Shown here: positions 1 through 10,916 of the stretch, piece by piece
Position numbering within the stretch: the stretch's first letter is position 1
Layout of the letters: each line of letters starts with the position of its first letter
Source: Leptodontidium sp. MPI-SDFR-AT-0119
Lineage: Eukaryota > Ascomycota > Leotiomycetes > Helotiales > Leptodontidiaceae
DNA: 64,000 nt
Direction of reading: 5' to 3'
Assembly: GCA_020726505.1 (NCBI GenBank)
Contig: JAHLEZ010000001.1
Location: 3,906,001-3,970,000 of the forward strand
Translations under genes and position numbers: made by a program
The notes under the pieces: generated by a model
Seen by the model: only the letters and a program-made list of their open reading frames with translations
The model's database searches: none
Told to the model about the DNA's origin: nothing

Positions 1-658
1 CCAACCGGCCTGGTTTCTTCCTCTTCTCAGGCGATTGGGTTTCTTGAAATCCACTATCCTGGTGCTTGTTGCTCGCCGCAAAATGCCCATTAAATGGGTC
101 GAGAGTTGTCTCAACTTGCAGTAATGGGCTCCTTTGAACAACAGGGGGACATCCCTTTCGTAAGGCCAAGTCCCGAGCAGATGAAGCTGAAGTTTGCTGA
201 GATATCGAGAGGGGGGTTTTCTGCCGGTCGTAGAATGATTTCAGGGTGGAGGATGAGTCCTCGTTTCTCAAACGTCCGCTCCTATCCGAAGTTGTTGCCG
301 TCCCATCTTCTACATAACGTCGTCCGAGCAATGTCGAAGAAGCTTTCTCGCTCATGCCTTTGGGCAAACCCGACTCATGTTCCCAATTCCCAGACTGTAA
401 TTCATGGACGCTCTCTGCCGAACGTGTGGAGTCAGATATGGATATGCTCATACCGCTTGATCTAGAACCCGGGTGCCTCCATTGTTGATGTCCCTCTTCT
501 CGAATTGACGACATATCGATATTGAGATTACTCGAAGTGCCCAGGATCCTCTGAGCCTTGGACAAATTGTTCCCTGGCACAGATGGCGTAATCACCGGTG
601 CGCCCTCTTTGTGTTTCCGGCCAGGAATCGGAAAGGAAAATTTGCTTGTTCGACCCAT
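1..658 (-). CDS. Unknown conserved fungal protein, N-terminal part (3' end outside the window)
   Basis: An uninterrupted minus-strand frame runs from an ATG at 656-658 to the window edge, giving about 219 residues with no stop. It begins MGRTSKFSFPIPGRKHK, a basic opening that I associate with a family of uncharacterised filamentous-fungal proteins, from memory only. The visible part is rich in Ser, Thr, Arg and Gln, has no hydrophobic segment and looks disordered, with stretches such as SSGMSISISDSTRSAESVHE and later basic Lys/Arg/Pro patches. No enzymatic motif is visible, and any folded domain must lie beyond position 1. The region upstream (659-2721) shows no other gene, so it probably holds the promoter and 5' UTR. 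That a real gene is present: good. Function: unknown. Confidence 0.75.
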   Translation of the reverse strand, partial: MGRTSKFSFPIPGRKHKEGAPVITPSVPGNNLSKAQRILGTSSNLNIDMSSIREEGHQQWRHPGSRSSGMSISISDSTRSAESVHELQSGNWEHESGLPKGMSEKASSTLLGRRYVEDGTATTSDRSGRLRNEDSSSTLKSFYDRQKTPLSISQQTSASSARDLALRKGCPPVVQRSPLLQVETTLDPFNGHFAASNKHQDSGFQETQSPEKRKKPGRL

Positions 659-2721
659 CGTTCCTCCGTTTGGCAATTCAAGTTCGCAAGGCAGCTTTCG
701 AAAGCAGAACGAAGCTTCGTGGTGGCTGCTTGAGACTGTGACCTCTCACCGTAAATTGTCGATTCGTCAGTGAGACATCGCAATATAGCGTTCAGTGACG
801 AGGGGTCCGCAAGCAGAGCAGATCGTCTTCTCGGCGGGGTCGGCAGCAACTTGGTGGTTGTCAATTGTAAGTGAGTGTGTGGTATTCGTCCGCCTGTGAC
901 TTTCCGTCTCAACTCTCTAGCAATAGTCGCGGTGCAATTGAGGGGCGAAGGGAATTGAGGAAGAAGAGGAGAAACGAGAAGCCAGGCCACTGCTGGCTGT
1001 CCGATACCATACCTATATCTCGGTCCAGCTTTGCCAGACGCTCGGACTTAGACATCCACCATCTGTCGTCTGGTGTGGCCAGAAAGGGTCACGGCGGTGC
1101 TCTGCAATCTCCATCATGTTCGACGCTCGGCAGCCAATTGCGGGGCGAAAGCGTTTGCGGAATAGTTTGGGTGAAGCGTCCAGGGCGATGTTCAGGGATT
1201 ATCGCGCCATGAGATAGCGCATCTTGGTGTTCTGAAGAGGTAAAGATGGCTCTGAACACGAGGGACCTGCTTCAACCTCATGAGACGCTGTAGTTGTAAC
1301 TCGTCGATGAAATACGACTCTGTGTCTGGCGATGATCATGTCTTGCTTCTAGAAGTCATCTTGGAAGATTGAATCCTTCTGGATCCGTGGCCAATTGTCT
1401 GTCGTCCAGTCTCCAGAATCAGGGGTTGACATCCCGCCATCCGAATCGGCACTTATCCGCCTCTTCAAACGGAAGTTTCCTGGCCCAATATTCCCTCTGT
1501 TCTGCAAAACGATAATGGTTGCTCGAGTAGCGTCCACTACATGAATCAAGCTGTCGCTTGTTTCTCCGCAGTTCGCTCTCTGGCAATTATCGGCGACGTG
1601 ATCGGGAAAATAGCCAATTAATGAAATGAAGGAGAGAGATGGTTTCAAAAAAAATGCTCCGAGCCATTCTTCTTAGTGGGCTCTGATCACTGCTGAAGAA
1701 CACTTGACCTCGTGGCTTTTCCACTAATCCATTTGGAGATGCTGTGGTGGAACATGTGAATGGAATCCAGGCACAGGTCTAATTGGCCAATTCAACAATG
1801 AGCCAGCCCTCAAAAGCCACTCACTGTTGGGAAGAGGTATTTGCGGCCTGATCCTTCAGCAATTTGAATTCCGTCGGTTCTTCAGCTTGTCAATATTTAG
1901 CTTAGCCATCTTAGGCTTTTTCTGACGTTTGCACTCGTCGTCGGTTCTCGGGTTCCTAGGGATGGATGCCTGGAACAAACTGGGTGGGTGTGACCAAACA
2001 CTTGGATTTTTTTGGGCTTTGTTTGAAATTCGAAGATTTGTGGTTTGAGGATGGGAACTTGTGAAGTTCTGGATTCACGAGTGGCGTCTACTAAGCTTCT
2101 GTCAGGCCTTGGGCCTGGGGGTTAAGATGGAAAGTTAACCCATAACCCTACTGCTCGCGAGGTATCCTGGCTCATGGGATCCCAAATGAGGACAACACTG
2201 ACAAGCCAGCTTGAAAATTTAATTTTGCAAGGACTGTACGTCGCTGACGATCAAATAGACGTGGTTCCTGTATCCTAACAAGGTCTTGGCCCAAACAGAA
2301 TTTGAACCATGTGCCTTTGGGAGTTCTCGAAAGAGTGAAGTTTCCTTGATCTTCTTGGAGAAGCAGATCAGCACCTTCTCCCCTACGTATTCTTGAGGGC
2401 CGGGACAGGAAATGACATAGTAGAAATGAAAAGAGTGTTCTTAATTTGCAACTTCCAGGAAATTCAACTTAGGATCTGGTTTAGCCTAAGCCCTTGCAGG
2501 TAGAGATGCAGACATACAGCGAACCGAAATTCGATAACACTTGTTGGAGACCATCGGCATCTCTGCTTGAACACGAGAACTGATGGCGGAATTGAAACTC
2601 GCGAATACGTATTAAAGAAGTTCAATGGCCTTGCTCAAACATGTACAAACCCTACGTATAAGGAAATACTAATGACAACTTCGCGGTGCCGAGAGGACCA
2701 ATGATTGTTGCTACAAGCTAC
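659..2721. other. Intergenic, no gene recognised
   Basis: This is the upstream side of the truncated gene at 1-658 and the downstream side of the dynactin gene. Open frames here are short (about 60-130 codons) and of low-complexity composition, without domains or splice-consistent continuation. It presumably carries the promoter of the first gene and the dynactin 3' UTR. I see no RNA gene or repeat. Confidence 0.6.
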
Positions 2722-3331
2722 CTATTGGAACTTGGCTAAGTTGCTCGGTATAAGCTTCCGTAAAACTTCGACCTGCTTTGCAACCATCTTCAACTTCAAG
2801 TCCTCAACACCGCTGGTGTCTAACCTCCGCATTCCATTGCCATACAGTACTGTGAAGTCGGGAAGAACTTCTCCTTCTGAAACCTCACACAGAGGGCCAA
2901 TTTTGCAATGCTACAGACTGTTAGAGAGAACATTGACTGGGCGAAGTCAAACTTACCTTTCCTAAAATTGCACCCTTCCCAATTTTTGCGTTCACTTCAA
3001 TAACAGACCCCTCCCCTATCCTGCGTGCTTCAACTGTAGCTCCAACCTCCACCGTAACCCCAGCCTCGATGACCACTCCGTACTCGTCATCTTCTGGCGG
3101 ATCACTTTGCAGACCGATCTGACTCCGTTCGCTGATAATACAGTTACTCCCCACACTTATTGGCGCATAGCCTGAATTTAGCTTCGTTCGTGGATGGATG
3201 ACGGTGTTGGAGCCCAATGTTATGAGGTGTGTGCCGGTTAATACTGCCTGTTCTGCAATGACTAGAGAGGATGACAACTTTGTAGGAGGCTTGGGTGGAG
3301 GGGGCATCATGGATGCACGTTTGCTCGACAT
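2722..3331 (-). CDS. Dynactin subunit 6 (p27)
   Basis: This is a subunit of the pointed-end complex of dynactin, which couples cytoplasmic dynein to cargo on microtubules. Two exons, 2957-3331 and 2722-2910, are separated by a 46-nt intron with GTAAGT donor and TGTAG acceptor; the product is 187 residues, normal for the family. After a Pro-rich start the protein shows the imperfect hexapeptide pattern of a left-handed beta-helix (VIAEQAVLTGTHLITLGSNT, then IGEGSVIEVNAKIGKGAILG). Exon 2 opens HCKIGPLCEVSEGEVLPDFT, a strongly characteristic p27 stretch, and ends in a short amphipathic helix. The ATG at 3331 (MSSKRAS) is preferred over an upstream in-frame ATG at 3388 because the leader MTQPVPGAL has no family resemblance. 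It shares a 421-bp intergenic region with the divergent complex I gene. Confidence 0.93.
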
Positions 3332-3752
3332 TTTGGTGTGTTGGAGGAGGTATGTCGATTGTAACGCGCCTGGAACTGGTTGGGTCAATGGAAGTAAGGT
3401 AAGTGTAGACCTGAAGTCGGAGCAAGTTCATATATCAGAATGGGCATCCTCATTACTTGAAGTTGATGCCGCTTACTTCTTTGACGTCTGCTGCAGGTGA
3501 CTGTGACAAGATGCTCCAAGTTCTTGGGCTGTTCAATGGCTGAAATAGCTGAGGAGTTGTCACACTGGAGCTACTCAGAGAGCATCCTTCGCATCAATGG
3601 TTTCTCCGGCTACCCGTGCTAGCTTCGGCCAATCAACACGACCACATCGATGATGACTTCAAAGACTAAATAAGTCGTTGAACCTCAAACTCCACCTCCA
3701 CAAGCCTGTTCACTCCCAATTCGAGCTCAATTGAGCACAACCACATTTCACA
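3332..3752. promoter_or_regulatory. Divergent promoter region, dynactin p27 / complex I 51-kDa
   Basis: This 421-bp interval separates two oppositely oriented start codons and must carry both promoters and 5' UTRs. CT-rich and CA-rich stretches directly before the plus-strand ATG (about 3690-3750) resemble fungal core promoters. No specific operator is claimed. Confidence 0.6.
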
Positions 3753-5445
3753 ATGCTTTCGCGACACGCGCCTTCAACCAAGGCTGTTACCTCCATATCC
3801 GCTCGTGTTCTCCCCTCGACAGCGTGCGCCGCCTCCCGATTCCCTTCCTCCGCTTCTTCAGCACAACAGAGCCGCGGCCTTGCCACCGTTGCAGATGCCC
3901 CTCCTCCCCCGAAGCGGACACAATTTGGTGGACTAAAGGATCAGGATCGCATCTTCCAAAATCTGTACGGACATCATGGAGCGGATTTAGCCAGTGCTAA
4001 GAAGTATGGAGATTGGCACAAGACGAAGGAAATCCTGCTGAAAGGCCATGACTGGGTATGTTGGTCATTGCGAAGAGCATTGGGCAAGAAGGTGTTGACA
4101 TGCTTTACAGATTATCTCTGAAATCAAGGCTTCAGGTCTGCGAGGACGTGGTGGTGCTGGATTCCCTTCAGGGATGAAATGGGTATGTTCACTTATTGTG
4201 GGTTTGACTCGTGCAGGAGACTGATGCTTTACAGTCGTTCATGAACTTCAAAGATTGGGACAAAGACAATAAGCCAAGATACTTGGTTGTCAACGCCGAT
4301 GAGGGTGAACCTGGAACTTGCAAGGACAGAGAGATTATGAGGAAGGACCCACATAAGCTCATTGAGGGATGTCTGGTGGCTGGACGAGCGATGAACTGCA
4401 CTGCTGCATACATCTATATCCGCGGCGAATTTTACCATGAGGCAACGGTTTTGCAACGGGCAATTCAAGAGGCATATAAGGATGGCTTGATTGGAAAGAA
4501 TGCTTGCGGAAGTGGCTACGATTTCGACGTATACCTTCATCGTGGAATGGGAGCTTACGTTTGCGGAGAAGAGACATCCCTGATTGAATCTCTCGAAGGA
4601 AAGCCTGGAAAGCCTCGTCTAAAGCCCCCCTTCCCAGCCGCTGTTGGCCTTTTCGGATGCCCATCGACTGTGGCTAACGTTGAGACAATTGCGGTGGCAC
4701 CAACAATTTGCCGAAGAGGTGCAGGATGGTTCGCATCTTTTGGTCGTGAGCGAAATTCTGGAACCAAGCTCTTCTGTATCTCTGGTCATGTCAACAACCC
4801 ATGTACCGTTGAAGAGGAGATGAGCATTCCTCTCAGAGAGCTGATCGACAAGCATTGTGGCGGTGTTCGTGGTGGATGGGACAACCTCAAGGCCATTATT
4901 CCCGGCGGTTCATCAACTCCAATCCTACCCAAGAGCGTATGTGACGAACAGCTGATGGACTTCGACGCTCTGAAGGACAGCCAGTCTGGTCTCGGAACGG
5001 CCGCAGTTATTGTTATGGACAAGAGTACAGACGTCGTTCGTGCCATCTCCAGATTGAGCCATTTCTACAGACACGAGTCTTGTGGTCAATGTACGCCTTG
5101 CAGAGAAGGTAGCAAATGGACCGAGCAGATCATGAAGAGATTTGAGAAGGGACAGGGTCGTGAGCGGGAAATTGATATGTTGCAGGAGTTGACGAAGCAA
5201 GTCGAGGGCCACACCATTTGTGGTAAGTAAGACCAAGCACGCCTGCGTGGGTATTAACTAACGTGACTACAGCTCTTGGTGAAGCTTTTGCATGGCCCAT
5301 TCAGGGTCTCATCAGACATTTCCGACCAGAACTAGAGGCACGTATGCAAGACTACGCCAAGGCTCATGGTGGACAGCAAGCACTCGCGGGTGGATGGGCT
5401 CCAGATGCTAGACAGCAGGGGCAGTTGATTGCACCTGGGCAATAG
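3753..5445 (+). CDS. nuo51: NADH:ubiquinone oxidoreductase 51-kDa subunit (complex I, FMN/NADH-binding)
   Basis: This mitochondrial matrix-arm subunit accepts electrons from NADH via FMN and passes them to iron-sulfur cluster N3. Four exons, 3753-4055, 4111-4182, 4235-5222 and 5273-5445, give 511 residues. Residues 1 to about 45 form an Arg/Ser/Ala-rich mitochondrial presequence. Exon 2 encodes the glycine-rich FMN/NADH loop [28 protein letters not shown] and [15 protein letters not shown] are family signatures. The [4Fe-4S] ligands are C408, C411 and C414 in SCGQCTPC and C454 in HTICG, with the canonical spacing. The last intron splits the codon after HTICG. The first ATG giving a full presequence is used as start; a longer plus-strand frame at 3731 is a different reading frame. 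No damage is seen. Confidence 0.97.
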
Positions 5446-5922
5446 ACGATCGGTTTTTAGACTGCTCATAGGGATCCTCCTATTGTAATTATTGACATTC
5501 GGCATGGGTGATCGTTTGATTGGCGCAATTGTATCAGCAAGACGCTTCGTTTCCTTTGCATACTTAAATGTGTTGACTTTTGAGTTGTAAATTGATGATT
5601 CTAAGCCTCTTCCTCCACCACTTGTCAGCGAGCTGTTTTCAACTGGTTCGCTAAGCGATAGATTTTGTTTTCAGAACTGGCCCAAAAGACAACGCATCAC
5701 AAACATCGCAGCAAGGGGCAAAATTGACCTTAACTCCAAGACTGATCCAATAAAATCAGTATCAAAATAATGCCTCGAAGCGACTCCACTCTTTACCGAG
5801 CAACACCTAAAATGCCATAAGACATCTCCATTCTCAACACTTCACGACTATTCAGCGCCTCGAGCAAACCCCATAATCCAAACAACTACCAACCGCAGCT
5901 AGACATATCCGTTGATTCAAAC
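5446..5922. other. Intergenic between the complex I and PEX11-type genes
   Basis: This is the terminator and 3' UTR of the 51-kDa gene followed by the promoter of the PEX11-family gene. No open frame of note is present. An A/C-rich, T-poor tract lies just before the ATG at 5923, as is common for fungal 5' leaders. Confidence 0.6.
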
Positions 5923-6920
5923 ATGGGCTTCTTCAAAAACTTCATCCGCTTCACTAGTGACGCCAGTGAGCCCTCCTTCTCTCACTGCCCCCCCCACGTG
6001 ATACCCCTGAACCATACTGGTAAGGTAGAGGACTGACATCAAACGAACACAGCCGCCCTCGAGAAGATCCTCCGGCTCTTCCAATCTTTATGTCAAATCC
6101 TCGCTGCATACGCCATCTCCCTCGAAGACGCAGCCACATGGCTCCAACTACGGACACAATTCGCACTAGGTAAGAGCTGATACTCTATATCTTCGTACTA
6201 GGCTGCCATAGAACAGCCTAGCGCAGCACAAAATCCCTCATTGTCAATATTGCCACTAGGATGCAATTTACGGTGTGATGTTTGGACAAGAGCTGATTTG
6301 TGATGTGCAGGACGCCGGTATTTCCGCTTCTTTCGGTTCCTAGAGTGTTTCTCAAAGGCGTATGATTGTTTCCACGGTGTGGATGGGGTGCGCGGAGTAT
6401 TGGCGGTGTGCAAGTGGTCGTGTCTTGGTGGGTACATGTTTCTGGAATCGGTCACTATTGTAAGTCTATCCAATACCTCAATCTGAAAGCAGAGATTTGG
6501 CCTGGAAGGGCTTTGGTTTGGATGCGGACTGATTGGTTTGTGTAGCTTGATGCAATGGGATATTGGCCAACTGCTCTAGCGAAGACTTGTCTGCTCGAGG
6601 GCAACAAGTTTTGGTTCTACTCGCTGGTCTGCTCTATTATATGGGGATTGTTGCAATTGGTTGATGTTTCGAGTGAGAGATATGTCGATGAAGATGAGTC
6701 TTCTTCCGAAACAGAAGTCAAGGCTAGACATCAATTTGAGCTGAAGCGGAAGAGGAGGATGGATGCTATTAAGACCAGGTTGGTCATTGATGGGTTTGAT
6801 CTGCTCACTCCAGGATTTGTTACAGGTTGGATCAGAACATCAATTTCTGTCGTCGGCTTTTCAAGTGTAGTGAGCACCGTGCTGTCCTTAAGGGAGATAT
6901 GGGATAGATTGAAGGAATGA
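5923..6920 (+). CDS. PEX11-family peroxisomal membrane protein (PEX11C-like)
   Basis: PEX11 proteins remodel the peroxisomal membrane and promote elongation and division. Four exons, 5923-5965, 6053-6169, 6311-6459 and 6546-6920, join in frame to 227 residues. The first exon is only 43 nt (MGFFKNFIRFTSDA). The protein has an amphipathic N-terminal half (LEKILRLFQSLCQILAAY), a basic RRYFRFFRFLECF segment, then KTCLLEGNKFWFYSLVCSII and a C-terminal hydrophobic stretch near GFVTGWIRTSISVVGFSSVV. These match the layout of fungal PEX11C-type proteins, including the length. A charged acidic/basic loop (DEDESSSETE, about residues 142-152) separates the membrane-associated parts. The gene converges with the next gene, leaving only 216 bp between stop codons. 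The PEX11 C subgroup is an inference. Confidence 0.85.
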
Positions 6921-7136
6921 AAGATGTGTATTCTTGAACATTGTTCTAAACCTAAATAGACTTTACATATATATGGAACTCTATGCCCTAGATTTACTTC
7001 GTGCTCTCCTGCCTTCTTGATCAACAATACTGTCATGCAACGGCTGACGAGTGCCCTGTTCGGATGCTGGTCTGAAGGATTAACCTCGACCATGACCCAC
7101 GGCCCTAGTTGAACAATTTCTTGTCCAGCTTCTTTC

Positions 7137-7918
7137 TCAAACGAGATCCTCAGCACTTTGTCTCGGCTCCTCGCTCTCGGTAGCCCTCCGTCGAGCAGAG
7201 CCAGTATCAGCTCCACCAGCGCCCCCATGGGCGTGAGCTAGGACCTTGCTATCTCGAGGCGCGAATTTGGGCTTCAAGTCTGTCAATCTTGCTGTAAGCG
7301 TCAAGCTCTTCTCGTCGAGGACAGGAACAGCAGCTAAGACTTGGAAAAGGCTAAAACTGGGTCAGCAAAGCGAGAGCAACGCGCGATGTAACCGGAGACT
7401 TACACAACAAAGTAGCCAACTACCACGCCAGCCTTGTAAAATCCACCATACCAGCGGTTTGTAAGGGCGTTCCCGAGGATCAAGCAAAGTGTCAAGGCAG
7501 CGCTAAGACCAATATCCACATAAGTGATTGTCTTTGGCTTGCCAGCGCTTCCTCCCAGGTCGTGCTTCCAAGAACTCTGCCGAAGTTCAACGGTGATCTT
7601 GAAGACGTGACTAACAGAGTGCTGAACAATATTGGAGATATTGAGGATCATGATGAGTGCAAGAAAAATGTCGGCAGCGATGAATGCTTCACGACCATCG
7701 ATAACGAAGACGATGAAGGCGGCAAGAGCGAGGATGAATGACAGTGTTCTGAGGACGAGCACAGGACTGAGTGTGATGGAACAAGCAGTAGGCATGTGTC
7801 CAGTAGGGCTGCTCTCTGTCGTAGGGAGCAGATGTGCGTGAGGTGAAGTGTCACGATCTGTCTCTTCGGAAGCCCGGGGCAGCATGGAATATTGCGTTGT
7901 GTTGTTGAAGGAGGCCAT
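7137..7918 (-). CDS. Predicted four-helix integral membrane protein of unknown function
   Basis: Exon 1 (7404-7918) and exon 2 (7137-7350) are joined by a 53-nt intron (GTAAGT...TTTTAG), giving 242 residues. A nearer acceptor nine bases upstream would bring an in-frame stop, so TTTTAG is chosen. Four hydrophobic helices are visible: about residues 52-74 (LVLRTLSFILALAAFIVFVI), 79-97, 130-150 and 158-182 (AGVVVGYFVV continuing across the splice). The N-terminus (about 45 residues) and C-terminus (about 55 residues, ending in Glu/Arg/Ser-rich sequence) are hydrophilic. This layout resembles small fungal membrane proteins annotated only as hypothetical. I recognise no transport or catalytic motif. 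It is convergent with the PEX11-family gene. Confidence 0.75.
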
Positions 7919-9652
7919 CTTTGAGGTTGATATAAGTTGTGTTGGAAACGAAGGGTTTGCGTGATACAGAAAGGTGATCGTATTTGAGAATAATGTATCG
8001 ATTCCCAGAATTTGTCTAAAGGGATATTGTTTAATATGAATGTAGGATAAGTCGGCAAGACTTGAAGTGATAGTAAAGGACTTAAGGTGTCTGCCTTGTG
8101 AAATTTAGATCTTACCCACTCCGACGATCAATATGGCTGTTCCCAGTGCCTTTCAAGCATTTGAGCCCACTTAACTGCACGAAATGGACGTAAAACACAA
8201 TTTCAGCCATACAGAGCGATGCGAATTGCTGCTGCCTTGACTAGAGGATTCGATGGGGGCTGGTTGTGAGGTGTGCGGCACAGACGGCCACACAGCCTCC
8301 ATTAAAGCCACTTGATTAGTCGGGTTTCGATACGAAGGATTCTAGGAAGGCTTTCTCGATGCAGTCTCGTTTCGAAAAATATTGAATTCTTTGACCCGCT
8401 CATTCCAAAATACCGGTGGAACGAGTTTGTGGGACATAAGTACCACAACGTGGCTAGAACATGGAAATGTACGACCGTACTGGTACGTGCTCATGATTTG
8501 AAACTTCCAATTGACATCCAACTGGGTACCTACGGAGTAGATTTGTTGTAGCACATATCTAAGATTGAACACCTGGGGATTATGTAACTTCATGATTGCC
8601 CTCATAGGCAGCATATGAGAAGCATTCCACTCACTACCAAGGGATGCTTGTCAACCGTCTGGGCTTTGAACACTGGCCACACAAGAGACCCGGCTGTCGG
8701 GATGCTGCAGCAACATGGCTATCAGCATACGAAGGGTCTACACTAGGAGATCGTTCGGGAATCCCAGCTTCTACCAGTTTTGCCCAGACATCGAATGTAG
8801 AATGCGATCCTAGAAATTCTATGTCCGTCCTCCCAATCCCTAATAGAAATCCACTCCGCTAGAGCACACCCAAATTCATATTGATTTCCCTGGCTCCGAA
8901 GAGTGGTTTCTTGATGTAGAATAAAATAGAGCTGGTACCTCTAGAATCCCAGCCGTTGGTTCATCAGTACACTGGTACCTGCAGAACGATGGAATTGGCG
9001 TCTACTTGGGTTGCCAACCCAATATGCGTTCATCTGGAGAAAAACAGAACAGAAACGGAAAAGGGTCGGGGGCACATTTAAAGCCAGAGAGTCGAAACGG
9101 ACGACATACTTCGTTGTATCATAGCTTCAAGCCCACTTGGGAAATTTGTAACCAAAACAGAGATTTGTAGTAAGATGTAGACAGGGGGGCCAGAAATGTA
9201 CGATGCCACTGAGGGTAAGGGTCAAAGAAGTCCAGATTTTTTTTGTAGATTTAGAGAAGGTGAATGATTGATTGATGAGTTTAATGCTGCAGAACAGTTT
9301 GGATATAGATATGTGGAATTCGTTTTTATTTCTTCGGCTTTAAATACCCTTTGATCCTCGCTTACAAGAAGCTTTCTAGATTGATTGACGCTAAGGTGGC
9401 ACGCGTCGGACCCCTACACGAGTCGATCCCAAGAAAAAAGTCACTGATCAAATGAGCTCACACAACCTCGAAGATACAAACACAGCGAGCCATCAGCTAA
9501 TTCCTTGATAGCAGGCTCAGAGGTCTCCAAAGCTCCCCAGATCGTCTATATCACCACCGCAACACTTCAATTGATTCCACAACACAACGGTCGCACAGCA
9601 TCGCCTCCTGCATTCCAATTCCAGTCCCCATCCTCCTCCAACTACCGCCGTC
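7919..9652. other. Intergenic, no gene recognised
   Basis: About 1.7 kb between divergently transcribed genes. The candidate frames on both strands (for example 8342-8614 minus and 8644-8862 plus) lack any motif or splice continuation. The final 200 bases before 9653 are CA-rich leader-like sequence. Nothing else is seen. Confidence 0.55.
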
Positions 9653-10385
9653 ATGTCCGGCGCAAACAGACCAATCGGCCTCCTGCTACGACTCAATGCA
9701 AAGTCTTTTGAGCCCATCAATGCTCTGAGAGCCAAGTATCCTGTTCCACGGCTTCCCCTACATCGGTACGTTCTTCTCGTCCTGAATCTTCCATAATATC
9801 GGGAGGACTGATAGGAACCTTTCTCCCGATCCCGAGACGTTGAGCAATACACATACTAAAGCATTGGTTAGTGAAGATCCCTCGAGGACATTCTTACCCG
9901 TTCTCTCCCTTCTGCACACGCTCCCAGCGTCCTTGCTACCAAGCTACCAATCCAAACTCCCAAGTCTCGCCTCCCTACGGAAACCCTTTAGCATCAAAAC
10001 AGGCCCCCCTAGGCGATTCACAGGAAACAATCGTTTGGATACGGTCGGTTTCGGATTCGACTTGGCTACGGAGGAGATCGAGCAACTTCGAATGGAGATC
10101 TACGAAGAATTCAGCGAGGAGATCAAGGCGCAATTCCCAGAACAATGCCTGACAAAGTACAGGTTTGTACCTAAGGCAACACACACGCTTGCTGTCCGAC
10201 ATCCCTCGGAAGGCTTCCCCGAGGAAAGGACATCAGAAATCCTGGCAGAGTTGGTGAAGCAATATCCAGATGGATTTGGGAGTGTTGTTGTTGAAGGTTT
10301 CGCTCTGCAACAACATGTCGGCCTCAATACGCTGAGGATATCGCAGGAACGTATGAAGGGGGAATATCCCTTTGGAAGCAACTAA
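9653..10385 (+). CDS. Unknown protein, possible degenerate 2H (LigT-like) phosphoesterase
   Basis: Exon 1 (9653-9765) and exon 2 (9815-10385) give 227 residues; the intron runs from GTACGT to a GATAG acceptor and keeps the frame. The N-terminal part (GLLLRLNAKSFEPINALRAK, then YPVPRLPLH) and a middle part (LSLLHTLPASLLPSY, then KPFSIKTGPPRRFTGNN and VGFGFD) resemble fungal 2H phosphoesterase-fold proteins, in which two H-x-[ST] motifs hydrolyse cyclic phosphates of RNA. Here the first motif position reads V-L-S. The second lies near ATHTLAVRH and has no clean H-x-T in the expected register. So either catalysis is lost, the alignment is wrong, or the splice model is incomplete. The family call is tentative; the existence of a gene is well supported by the long in-frame exon. 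Confidence 0.55.
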
Positions 10386-10916
10386 GCTTGGACGACTTGT
10401 ATACTTGTGTATGAAATGGAAAATCATACGGGAGAGGCTGCTTGTGGCAATACCGAGCAGTGGGTAGATGGAGGGAATCTGTAAAATATGTGTACACGGT
10501 AGGAGAGAGTTTGATGTATTATATAAGTAAGTGCCTTAAACGGCACAACTTACACTGGTTGCGTTGCACCGAAGAGGCAATCTATGGAAGAGCTTTTGTG
10601 CCTTCAAATTTACTGGCCCAAGTCTTCCAACGAACTTATAAAACTGTCTTTGTCACAATCCATCTTCAGTATGTGAACTTTACACATCACCGTGAAGAGG
10701 GCCGCACGATGGGACTCGGAATTAGGTTATTTCAATGATATGCATGCATGCCAGGCATTGTTGCCACTCATTCCCGCTCACATAGCGATCGATCTCTTCT
10801 GTTCTACAGTATTGCCAGACTCCTACAAACACCATTTTTCCGAAACATATGAAAGCCGTCCTTTGGCTATGCAGCAAGCAGAGATATCATACAAGCAAAG
10901 TAAAATTTTCCTTCCC
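10386..10916. other. Intergenic between convergent genes
   Basis: These 531 bp separate two stop codons of convergent genes and hold both 3' UTRs. Short frames (10442-10738 and one from 10692) have no recognisable content. Confidence 0.6.

Noticed and set aside
94..465. 123-codon plus-strand frame at the left edge
   Set aside because: It is antisense to the uninterrupted minus-strand frame starting MGRTSKFSF and has no domain.
592..990. 132-codon minus-strand frame overlapping the first gene's start
   Set aside because: It is in a different frame from the gene, is low-complexity, and extends into the promoter side.
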